Assembly: GCA_037783545.1 (NCBI GenBank)
Contig: JBBELK010000539.1
Span: forward strand, 483,068 to 547,067
Source: Henricia sp. BOLD:AAB3569
Taxonomy: Eukaryota; Echinodermata; Asteroidea; Spinulosida; Echinasteridae
Length of the DNA: 64,000 nucleotides
Direction of reading: 5' to 3'
Made by a program: the position numbers and the translations under genes. Below, piece by piece: positions 25,401 through 37,400 of this stretch (positions are counted from its first letter, which is position 1; each line of letters begins with the position of its first letter). The notes under the pieces are model-generated. The model had not been told where the DNA came from and made no database searches. It saw nothing but the letters and a program-made list of their open reading frames with translations.

Positions 25401-28400
25401 ACCCCCCAAAAAAAACCATTCCAATTTTACAGTAATTTACTGATCTCCTTTAATTGTCCGAAAAGGCATGTGTGCTGTGATCTTTTTCTGGAAGTTTTTC
25501 CAAAAACAAAATATATTAACGTTTTTGTTTCTTTATTTTGAACAGAATTCACAGAGGAGCCATATGACAAAGTTGTCACAAAGGGCCAGCCCATTTGGTT
25601 CGACTGCATTGCGCGAGACACCCAACGCCCGGGCATTATCACCATCCAATGGAAACACAACAGTGCCCCCTTGAGTTCTGGTGGACGCGTAGCCATATTC
25701 CCTAACGGTACGCTTCATCTGTCGTCAACTCATACCGGGGACGAGGGAACGTACTCCTGCCTCGCAAGTCTGACTGCGTCCCAGGGATACGTGGATCAAA
25801 AGGAGAGCTTGCCGGCCATGTTGTATTTTGCATGTAAGTTGTGTTAAAGGTTTTGTGTAAAGTACTAAAGTGTAAAGTCAGTCACCAGGGTAATTGGGTC
25901 TAAACATTCTCTGGTAATCTGAAACGTTCATTGGTAAAATACAAATTTTGGGACATTGTAAATCTTGTATATTGGCTTTAAAGGAAGGGACAACACATGC
26001 AAAGGGTTGCCTAATTCTGTACGCTTCATGTAAGTCGTCATCTTTTGCGGTCGGATTTGAGAGGGCGTGAGTCAGGACACAACAGATTTTTACATACTTC
26101 ACGGCGTATGGGAGTCGGGAAACAAGGCATCAATCTTGACATCATTTTTGTTAACTGGGGCCATTTTCATAGAGCTGCTTAAGCATGAAAAACCTTGCTT
26201 GATAAAATGAGGTTACCAGCAAAAATTTCATGTGATTGTCATGGTAATGAAACAGTCCTCTAAAACTGGTCATATACTATTTCTATCACATGAGGATTTC
26301 ACTGGTAACATACTCTACCAAGCAAGAGTTTTTCGTGCTTAAGCTATTTTTTGTGCTTCAACACCTCTATGAAATTGGCCCCTGGTCATAGCCATTGCAC
26401 CTTACAGCATCCATGCCCCAATAGCCCCATACCGCCAATTCCCAGTTTCCCACCGACCCCTTCCCTCCCATCTGTGCCCCCTCATACACACCCCTACCAC
26501 ATTTCGGCAGCATACCGAAAACAAGGTTATCTAAGTTCCTCTCACAGTGCTTAATGCATAGCGTGCATAGCCTGCAGCTAAAGATCGTTACCTAGCCGTG
26601 ATTATCAACCCACGGTCCAGTTATGCCCCAAGCCAGGCGTGGAGAAAGTTACTTCATTGTGAAGGGAAAAAGGGAAGGGGCTGAAAAGGGGTGTTAGGGG
26701 AGGGGGCAATATCCTTCTGTAAAATGGGTGTAAGCTCTTAGTGTTGACATAAACATTGTCAACACTTGCTCAATCTGGAAATTAGGTTGTCGTAGTGGTA
26801 TTTTGCTTGACTTCTATCTCTGTGGTCCCGGGTTTGAATCCTGTCCTGTTTATAGAAAATTAACTATTAGCCGTATTAGTATTTTTAGGTATGGTGGATT
26901 GACAGGTTAATATGATTGGCACACGCTTGTTTATACGGTAATTACAATGCCTTTAGCATGTCCTTTTATTAAGATTATTCAAACTCTTGTAACTCTTACT
27001 GGATTTCAATATTCCCCTAAGGCCCTACAAAATCTGAATCCGCAATGTGATGAGGCTTAATCCCACACTGAAAGATCTGCTGACAACTTGTAAACGAGTT
27101 AGCTGTAGGCCTACTACAGGAATATCTGGTTAAAACACACCCCTTCCCCATGTTCCTTCCTGGGTCCCCTTTCTCCCCGTGCGGTTTAAGTGGGGTTGGA
27201 TACAGGTGTTGTAAGGCAATGCACCTATCAATTGTTGCAGCACCCAACCCCACCCCCCTCCCCTCTACCACCCTTTAGGTGGGAATTTTGGCGCGTAGAA
27301 ATCAAATTTCTGAGAGCAAATCGTGCATGTTTTGCCCCCATGGGTGGGGATTTTGTCACCTAAATTTTGTCCCAAGGGTGGGGAATTTGTCACTTGAAAT
27401 GTGGGGCAGCCCTGGAGGGGGAGAAGGGGGAGGGGGAGGGGGGGAGGGGGAAGGGGGAGGGGGGGGGGGGGGGGGGGGGGGGGGAACAATTGATAGGTGC
27501 ACAAGTCTATCACAAGTCCCTGCAAGTCCTCAGTTTGTTTCTAAAAAAGGTTGCTGCAAGTCCCTACAAGCCCATCACAGGATCAAAATTAGGTTCTTTT
27601 GCATACTTTAAATTTATTATGTCCATGGTATACTGTACCCAAGACACATTTAATTCTACAGGTTATGGGTGCGAATCCAAGCCATGCTATAGTACATCTA
27701 CATGTGCCATTGGGCAGGGATTTTTGAAAAATGCTGAATAAGAATGCCCAATGTGACCCTCCTCTTTCGTCTGTACAATATCCAGAGGTACCACATGGGG
27801 CCATTAATTATCACAATTAGGGTCACATGACTGTCTTTCCACCCGGGAGCAGATTGGTCCCTGTGATAGTGAAAATGTGTTTGATTAGCTCATGAGTACC
27901 TAGTAACACCCCGTTTACACTCGATTCGCCTTTGCCGAATCGAACTCCGCAATTTCCAAAAAGGGGAGTTGAAGCCGGGTAGGCACTAAGTGTAAACGCA
28001 AAAGGTGAATTGAAAAAGGCGGATCAGACCCGGGTCTGATTCGCCTTTTTCAAGTCACCTTTGGGGTAGGGTTGAACCCCGCAATTGCGGGGTTGAACCC
28101 TGCAATCGTCAAGGTCGCTTGTAGTGTAAACGCTACCCGAATACAGATTCGGCAATTTGAGTGTCTGCAGTGTAGTAGATTTAATTGACCAATCTGGCAC
28201 TAGTGCAGCAACACCTAACAGCTCACGCATGCGCTGCAGTTACATTTAGTATTGACTTTTGCGGTTTCTGAAGAGAGTTGAAGCGATTTGGGGTGTAGTG
28301 TAAACGCAGCAAATGTTCAGTTTTGTGGTCGCAATAAAAATGCTGGATCTGTATCCACCTTTGCCGATTCGAGTGTAAACGCGGTGTAACAGGCAGCCTG

Positions 28401-31400
28401 GACTGCATGTTTCCAGGGAGTTGAGATTTAATGGAATGATATAATTGAGCCCAGCAACCTGGGGTAATACCTTGCTTAGTGGATTTGCGAGCGATAAAAG
28501 AACTTAACATTATTTTATAAACAGATTGAATCAGGTTTTTCAAGTATTGCTTTGAATTTTTGTTTAATGAGGCAATTTTCATCACTTGCGCTAATGAGAT
28601 ATTTCCTCTCTATGCTTGCGGCAATTTCAAGTCAATGCGGCCCTGTGATACCAATTGCAGCACAGCCTTAGCATAGGATACCGTAATTAACTGCCTACGC
28701 GGCGCACATCATCACTCTGCACCAAAAACCACCCACCCATGCTGTTTACGAGACACAATGTCTGGCCAACTTGAGAGGATTTTTGCTCATTTTCTCACTG
28801 ATTGCAACTCATAAAGCGTAAATCCCTCATAAATGACCTAAAAAGAGCGCTCTACATACTGGGGTACTGTATTTGACGTGGTAAATCTTGTCCAAATTTA
28901 GAATTTGAAATTGAGATGGATGTGTTTATGAAAATTGATAATTTCTTGCACTTCCTGATGTTAATTTCATTAACTATCTTCCAAGAGCACCCCCTGTAGT
29001 GTTACATGTGATCAAGAATATTGTATTAACCAGGGTTGGGATGATAGAAAAATCTTAAGGGCCTTATCGGTATTCGAACCCTAGACCTCTGACTCAACGG
29101 GCAGACACTCTACCAGCTGAGCTGGTTTACTCCCTCAGGTTTTCCCTATGGACCCAATTTTTCCCTCAGTGTTGCATGGGAGCGCAACTGGACAAACTTG
29201 GGATGAACCAGGGTATGAAAGTAACATGGATTAGTAACATGGATTAGTAACATGGATTAGTAACATGGATTAGTAACATGGATTAGTAACATGGATTAGT
29301 AACATGGATTAGCGCACACATCACAGATGCAATAGCACCTCACACTATTATACCTGATCATTGCATTCCTTGAATATTGTCTTGGGAGTATACAATTACC
29401 CTGGCTGCCAGTTAGACACTCGTGGGCTAATCAAACACACAGTTCTCGCAGAAGAGAGAGACAATAGACTATAAAGTGTGACGTCAGTTGCCATGGTAAT
29501 TGGGTCTAAACATTCACTGGTAATCTGAAATGTCTATTGGTATAGCGCAGGAAAACAGTTCAATTGTTTTAGTGTAGACCAAAAAAACCATGGCAACACA
29601 CAAAGGGTGACGTTTTCACTTTAGTACTTCTATTATGGTGAAGTATCTTGCTCAAGGACACACACACACCAAAGACCAGTGCTGTAGTAGAGACCTTCTA
29701 CCATTATTTTAAATAATGTTTACGACCAGTTTTGTTGGGGGGAAAGTCTTGAAAAGTCTCGGCAAGACCTTTTCGAGACGGGTTCGAAAAGGGTTGATAC
29801 TGAATTTTCCTGAATTTAGAAGTGCTCAAACTAGTGTTCATATTGTTACCAAGAGAACATTGTGGATGTTGTGCAGCCTTTTTTCAGTGTCATGCAAGGT
29901 CATATAAAGGTCTCATAAAGGTTTCGACTGCACAACTGCCATTGACAAAATCCGGACTTGTTGCACTCTCGGCTTCATAATTACTAACTTTCATCCCTCC
30001 CCCCCCTTGTTCGTACAAAGCTTTTACTTCACAGACGTAACCAATTACAGTCCTAATTATTAACACTTGGCACTGATTCCCCACGATCCCTGTTGGACTT
30101 GCACAATAGTCTCAAGCAGATGGAAGCCATGAAAATGCCTTCCTGATTCCAAGCCCTGCCAGGCAAACATTGTGATTTTTGAAATGCGGCGCAGGTGGAC
30201 CATTTTAAATAATGGTTTTTGACATTATCCACCTGTCGTTTAATAGGTTAGGCTGTCACTTTCTACATGTAAGTTTGGTTTTCATAATAGGTCACATGAC
30301 CAAGCTTTTATGTTGCAAAAGTATGTGTGAACTTTAAGGAGGGAAAAGTTCTCAAATTTGCTGTTGGGGACTGTCCAAAGTTGTCAACATTTTCGCAGTT
30401 GTACAGAGAGTAGTATTTTTCAAGACTCCCCCTCCCCCCTCCACTCCCTCCCCCTCCACTGTCCCCCCCCCCTTCTCCGAGATACTACATGTACATTTTT
30501 CGTCAGTACCATGAAATGACAACATTTTACAGTGCATGTAATGTCTTACGCGGCCCTCAACCCCCCTCCCCCTTCCTATGCTTTGTAGAACCGTGAAAAT
30601 GTTGACAAATTTGGACGACACCTGAATGTTTAGCATTGCAACATTTTAAAGTCAATACAAGCTTCAGATAAGCAAACTTCATCATACAAAACATGGGATT
30701 AAAGAAAAATCATATGGTCCTCAACAGGTTTCGAACCCGAGACCTCTGGCACACTGGACAGATGCTCTGCCCACTGAGCTATGGGGCTCAGTGGTATTGC
30801 TAGTGGTTTTCACTAAACACCAAATTTTTCATCCGAGCTTAAAAACAAAATATTTACTTTGTCTAAAAATAAATTTCAAATTGCCCTCTAAGAAACTGGG
30901 TCCTTTCTTCGTTTGCATGTAAAATTTTCACCACCATAAATTGAACCAGGAAAAGTATACTAATTTGTCCATTAACAAAAACAAGTTGGCCAAAGTGGTC
31001 ACCTAGCCTTCGCTTGCTCCTTGGGAAATTGCCACAAATTGAAAGTGGAAATTTATGTAATTGTTAGATGTTATTTTTAAATCTTGTTCAATGGGTCAAT
31101 TCAGATCAAAAATGTCCTAGTCATTAGGTCATTTAATTTGTCAGTTCCCTTCGCAGGGAAACTGGGGTATCGTGAAAAGGTCAAAGGTAAGGTATTTTGG
31201 GTCAACTAACCTATTTTTCGGTGGTGAAAAAAAGGGAAAAGTTTAAAATTTTGCTTTATTATACTTTGTCAGAAATAGGCATGGTCATTTTCAAACTTAA
31301 ATGTACTATGCATATTTTGGGGCGTGTTTGTTTCACGACAGATCCGAATCCAGATCCCGAGTTTAATACCGCGCAGAAACAAACGAAACTGCTCTGAACT

Positions 31401-34400
31401 AGGAATTCAAGTCACGTGAATTAGATCTGCGCAGATCTGAATCTGGATCTGTCCGAAACAAACTCGCCCTTAGATGAATTGCCCGACTTAGCCGTCTCAG
31501 TCATGTGACCAGACAGCTTCACCTCGCGATACAGGTGAATTGCAATGACAACAGTTGGAGGGAAATTCCCCTAATTGTGACATTCCTGTTTTGATAATTA
31601 ATGGCCCCATGTGGTACCTCTGGATATTGTACAGACGAAAGAGGAGGGTCACATAAAGCATGTTGTCTGGTCAGGGCAATTTGTGATTCAGCATTTTTCA
31701 AAAATGAATCTATGAAAAGGGTCTGATCTGCCATTTTCAATCAAATTTAGGGTGTGACTTCAGTTATCAGAGTAACTAAGTCTAAACATTCGCTGGTAAT
31801 CTGAAATGTCCAATGCCAAAGCGCATTCACTGGTTCACTGGTTTTAGTATAGACCCAGTAACATTAGCAACTCACAAAGGGTAATTTTTTCACTTTATTA
31901 ATCTATTAAACATGGCAATTTCTCTCACCCCCTCCCCTGCCTACATTTCTCTTTTCTCTTGTTTGTCCCTCACCTCCCTGCCCACCCCCACCCCCCACAA
32001 AATGGTAGACATTCATGTGCCAACTCTTCCACAAATTCCCGAAGATTGGTCAATTTTATATCTGCACACATAAACTTGTATACAAATTATCAGCCTTTGT
32101 CATTCATTTGTAGAGAATGTTCCTAAAACGTTAAAGTGAATATAAAAAACATATTTTGTTCTCCTCAGTTTTGAATCCGATCGATTTGTTCAACCCACCC
32201 GGTAACAACACCGTCACAGACAAGCAACTGGACCCCGCGTACTTCCAATGCGTTTCCGGTGAAAGCCGCCCTCTGCCGATCATCACATGGGAAAAGGATG
32301 GAGTACCAGTCACAGATGGGTTATCCTATGGAGAGCAGTTTGGGGGACCAGATTCTCTGAAGCGGTCGCAAACACTACAGATAAACGGCGTCCGCAAACA
32401 GCACGAGGGACGCTATCGGTGTGTTGTTACCAATCCGTTACTGAGGGCGCAAGTTGAAAGGAGTCAATTCACCACTCTTATTGTTCTTCGTAAGTGTATA
32501 AGTCATGTGTTTCCCCCTCCCCCTCCCTTCTTTGGAAAAACTTAAGAGAGTATAACACTGTGTCTCATAGCTCAGCTGGTAGAGCATCTGCCTGGTGTGT
32601 CAGTGGTCTTGGGGAAAACCTGAGGAGCATACCACTGTGCCTCATAGCTCAGCTGATTGAGCATCTGCTTGGTGAGTCAGAGGTTATGGGGGAAAACCTG
32701 AGGGAGTATACCACTGTGCCTCATAGCTCAGCTGGTTGAGCATCTGCCTGGTTTTCCAGAGGTCTCCGGTTCAAATGCTGACAACGACCATATCACTTTT
32801 CTCTCATTTCATGTATATTGTCATTTTTGTAAAGTTTTAATTTTAATTTTTTTCTGCAAATTTACAGCTAATCCCGGGGAGCCGTACATCTCCACAGCAC
32901 CCAGAAGCCAGATCATTCCTGTGGGTCATTCGGCAACATTCCATTGTCTGATCCTGGGCGACCCAGCTCCCGTGGTAACATGGCGACGACTCAGTGAACC
33001 CGACAACCTTCCAGCTACCGCCAACCGGTATGTTCTAGCCAGTGGCAGCCTGTTTTTCCAGAGCATTTCGGATGCGGACGACGGGAACTACATGTGCACT
33101 GGGACAAGCAGGCTAGGAACGATCTCAAGTCAGCCTGTTACCTTGACTGCTGCTAGTGAGTATAACAGTAGCTTAAAACCTGGTTCTAACTTTCACGGTT
33201 CGGGACCCAGAATTCTACGGTTCTTAACTGTGGTAAAACCGATGTGTTTTTTCCATGGATATCATGCATGGTTCTCACTTTCACGGTTTAGGGTGCAGGG
33301 GATTATCCGTGATTATCCTTGATAAATCTGTAGTTATGGCCACAGTGGTCCGGGACAGATCCTCACAATTTCATAGCATATCTGTCGCTTTCTCGTGGTC
33401 AGATGGGACATCCATTTATGTCCCAGAGTGTCTGGTTGTGCTACAGTTTTGTACAATCACGGTTAGTAAACAAAATTAAATTTTCAAACTTTTGAAAATC
33501 AAGCCACAGAGAAAACGAGGCTGCGGAATCGCGAGGGTTTATCTTGGAATAACACGGTCATGTCTATGGATTTGCCAAGGACAATCACGGATAAAAACTG
33601 TGGGCTTCTGGTATCCCGAACCGTGAAAGTGAGAAATGGGCTTAACTTTAGAACAAGAATGCTCTGGAGTTCTTCTTGGGGGCACTGTATGGGCAAGGTT
33701 CTTTAAAAAATGATGGAGTTCTGTGGAGTACTGCAGCTAAACAAAATTGGAAGAAGGGCAAAAACAGTTTGTGTAGGACTGTAGGGGCATAGTGGGGATG
33801 GTCGGTATATGGGTGGGGGAGGTATTGGGGTGGGGGAGGGGGAAGCTATAAGGGGATAAGGAAGGAAGCAGGGGATGGCATGGGGAAAGGAAGAGGGATG
33901 TTCAGAAGACTGACGGAAGGAAGGAATACAGGTTGAAAATGATTAAGCGAAATATTTTTCACATTCAACTGGCTGTCACAACCCAGACCAAACATTTTGT
34001 CTGCTTTCAAGATCATTAGCTTGCCACATTTTGTCAAATGAATTTCATTGGACTCTGCTAGACATTAAGGGGCCTGGATTAGCGACGGAACCATTGTACC
34101 TGGAGTGGTGATAGCTGCATGGAAATCCTGGGATGATTCATTTATCTGGAATTGGTTTGGATCATTCAAATACTGTGAACATGTTTCTAATGCTTGGGGC
34201 TCATCCTCTTAGAGATTTTTTTCAGCTGTTCCTAAAGTGGATCTGATTGGATACATAAACTCCTCAAAAAAAGTTCGGAAACCCAAGTTTGATTGACGAA
34301 TTCTCTCTTGTTGGAAAGCTCTGTTTTTCCTCTTTACAATAATGTGTCATTTGTTATGATTAAGCAATTGGAGGATGTGCAGCACAGCTGAATACGGGGG

Positions 34401-37400
34401 TGGGTGTAAAGTGAAATGTCACAAAATGCATTGCTATTGTCAAAAAGTGCATTGACACATTCCCATCCTCCAAGCAAAAGGGGAATGCACTGTATGACAA
34501 TAGCAGTGAATTTTGTGACAGTTCACTTTACACCCACTCCCGTATTCAGCTGTGCTGCACATCCCCCTTAATCGTAACAAATGACACATCATTGTAAAGA
34601 GGAATAACCAGGCTCTCTAGCGATACCAAATTCAAGGAAAATGAGAAATTGTAAGTCAAGGAAAGAGAAATTGTCAGTCAAACTTGAGTTTTCGGACTTT
34701 TTTGGAGCAGTTTATTTTGTGAAATTTTCAAAGTCAAGTAAAGGATTTTTAAAAAGGTGAGGTGAGGTGGGGATGGCTTGCGCTGACAATGTGAGTTAAA
34801 AATGTAACAATAGAACAAATTCAATCATGGTTTTTTGGCAGAAAAATATTTTATCACTTGTAATGATTAATTGAATTTGCAAAATATCAAATGGATTACA
34901 GAATTATTAATAATTTAATTGGAAAGTGGAAAATAAGTACATCTACCTCTAAAACTTGCCCTTAAAGAAATTATGACAATTTCAAGATTACTTTCCAAGT
35001 TTTACTTTTTCATAATATGAAAAATCCCCTCCAAAAATTTATGAATTGAGTTTTAAATGTTAACATTAGAGTTTGATGAAAATTGGATTTTGATGAAAAT
35101 TGGATTTTTAAAAACTTGTCATCGACCTGCTTATTGTGAGTTTTAATTTTCCCTGGGCTATCTTGAAATTTGCACAACAAAGCATTCCCCCCGATTTGCT
35201 TAATGAAGAACACAAGAATGTCAATAAAATTCGCCTCCCTTGTTGTGACCAATCAACTACAATGTGTTTACCATTAGATTGACCTGTTTTTATCCTGTCG
35301 CACGTGTCTTAAGCCCAGAACGATATACCCATTGTCCATGCAGTTGCCCATATTTGGTTCTTGTCAAATTGAGTGGACAATATGTTTTGACATGTCCGTG
35401 CAAGTTGCCTAACTCCTACACCCAAAGGAAATTGCCCACGCCCAGAAGTAAGACAGACCATTTTGGCCAAATTCTTTTCTCAGAAGTTTGTTTTAATGTT
35501 GAACAAAATGTGCTTTGTTTATTTTCAAAATATGACGCGCTGTGCGAAAATTAGTTGCTTCTCACAAAGCATGGGCTGAGTTTGAACTAAAAATTCAAAA
35601 ACCGATTGGAAATTCTGTCTGGTACCCAGAAATTCTAGACGGTATCCGAGTACAGCCAGAAATTTCCATTATGTGTTCAAATTTTAATGGGCTTCGATCC
35701 GCCACTTATACAAATATTGACTGTTCATGAGGGTGATGGTATAACCTATCGTCCCGAGGTGATCTGGAGATGGCAGGCCTGCTATTTTCCCGAGGCTGCA
35801 GGCCTGCCGTCTCAAGATCACTGAGGGGCGGTAGTTTGCACCATCACCCAAATAAAGAGCAGTCAATATTTGTTTTATGTACCTCATACATTGAATTTTA
35901 AATGATTGGTATTACAGGACAAAATTGAGTTTTCCGAGAGCCAAGCCAAAATGCACATTGTCCGCGCAAACGTGTATACTGGTTGCTGCATGCGAACGCG
36001 TGTGCGCTGTCACACGTGCGCGTGCTGGCACACGCTTGCGCAATATATCGCTAGGGAATAATACTTTAAAAAGTACTATCCTTTGACCTATGACACAAAA
36101 GGTCAAACAATAGTACTTTTTTCAGTTGCGCACGGAAATGGTTGAACTAATCCATATAGCGTGATCTGCTTTTAACCAATCAGTGAATGAGAATCAATGT
36201 AGGAGGTATATCATTATAGTTATGGTCTGCAATACTCGGCCCAGGCTGTGCGAGAAGCGACACATTTTCAAAGAACGTGTCACAAATATTCTAAGCGACT
36301 TAGAAACATATATTAAAATAATATTGTTACATCGTTTTTTTTGTTTATTTCAGGTATGGATTGGTCTTTCATTGAGAGTCCAAGTAACGTTGAAGTAGTG
36401 GAGGGCTCTCCGGCTACGCTGGACTGTCGACCACCAGCTAGCAAACCACCTGCAAATATCACATGGTATCGAAATAACGTGGAGCTGCAGCCTGACCCAG
36501 GTTGGGTCGTACTGGGTGAGTTGATGTGGATTCTTATGTTGTAGTTGAGTCCATCACATGTCCTCACAAGGTCATACCAAATCTCTGCAAGTCCTCAAAA
36601 GCCTCTGCAAGTCCTCACAAACCCCTGCAAGTCCTTACTCCATCTCAAGTCCCTGCTAGTCCTTACAAGTCCATCAAAGTCCATCACAAGTCCTCACAAG
36701 TCTACAACATGTCCCTGCAAGTTCTAACAAGTCCATCACAGGTCCTGGAGCTACCGGGCTTGTGACAGGCTTGTGACAGGCTTGTGACAGGCTTGTGACA
36801 GGCTCGTGACAGGCTCGTGACAGGCTCGTGACAGGCTTGTGACAGGCTCGTGACAGGCTCGTGACAGGCTTGTGACAGGCTTGTGACAGGCTCGTGACAG
36901 GCTCGTGACAGGCTCGTGACAGGCTTGTGACAGGCTCGTGACAGGCTCGTGACAGGCTTGTGACAGGCTTGTGACAGGCTTGTGACAGGCTCGTGACAGG
37001 CTCGTGACAGGCTCGTGACAGGCTCGTGACAGGCTCGTGACAGGCTCGTGACAGGCTCGTGACAGGCTCGTGACAGGCTTGTGACAGGCTCGTGACAGGC
37101 TCGTGACAGGCTCGTGACAGGCTCGTGACAGGCTCGTGACAGGCTCGTGACAGGCTCGTGACAGGCTCGTGACAGGCTCGTGACAGGCTCGTGACAGGCT
37201 CGTGACAGGCTCGTGACAGGCTCGTGACAGGCTCGTGACAGGCTCGTGACAGGCTCGTGACAGGCTCGTGACAGGCTCGTGACAGGCTCGTGACAGGCTC
37301 GTGACAGGCTCGTGACAGGCTCGTGACAGGCTCGTGACAGGCTCGTGACAGGCTCGTGACAGGCTCGTGACAGGCTCGTGACAGGCTCGTGACAGGCTCG

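Larger units (their letters stand above)
25834..32168 (+). other. Receptor intron 2 (6.3 kb), repeat-rich
   Basis: Holds MITEs (25861, 26157, 29464, 31319, 31741), a doubly interrupted SINE (27605-28515), a G-rich tract (27417-27484), a CACAAGTCC satellite patch (27500-27582), a 13-bp tandem repeat (29221-29312) and two tRNA-like heads (29066, 30722). No exon seen. Confidence 0.75.
33156..36353 (+). other. Receptor intron 4
   Basis: 3.2 kb with foldback elements at 33172-33650, 34256-34714 and 35711-35872 and a small hairpin at 36071-36121. No exon seen. Confidence 0.75.

Noticed and set aside
27265-27741. ORFs with polyproline or polyglycine
   Set aside because: Produced by the G tract and SINE sequence; low complexity, not protein-coding.
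30722-30790. Functional tRNA gene on the minus strand
   Set aside because: A and B boxes are good but the acceptor stem pairs at only a few positions; it shares sequence with other SINE heads.
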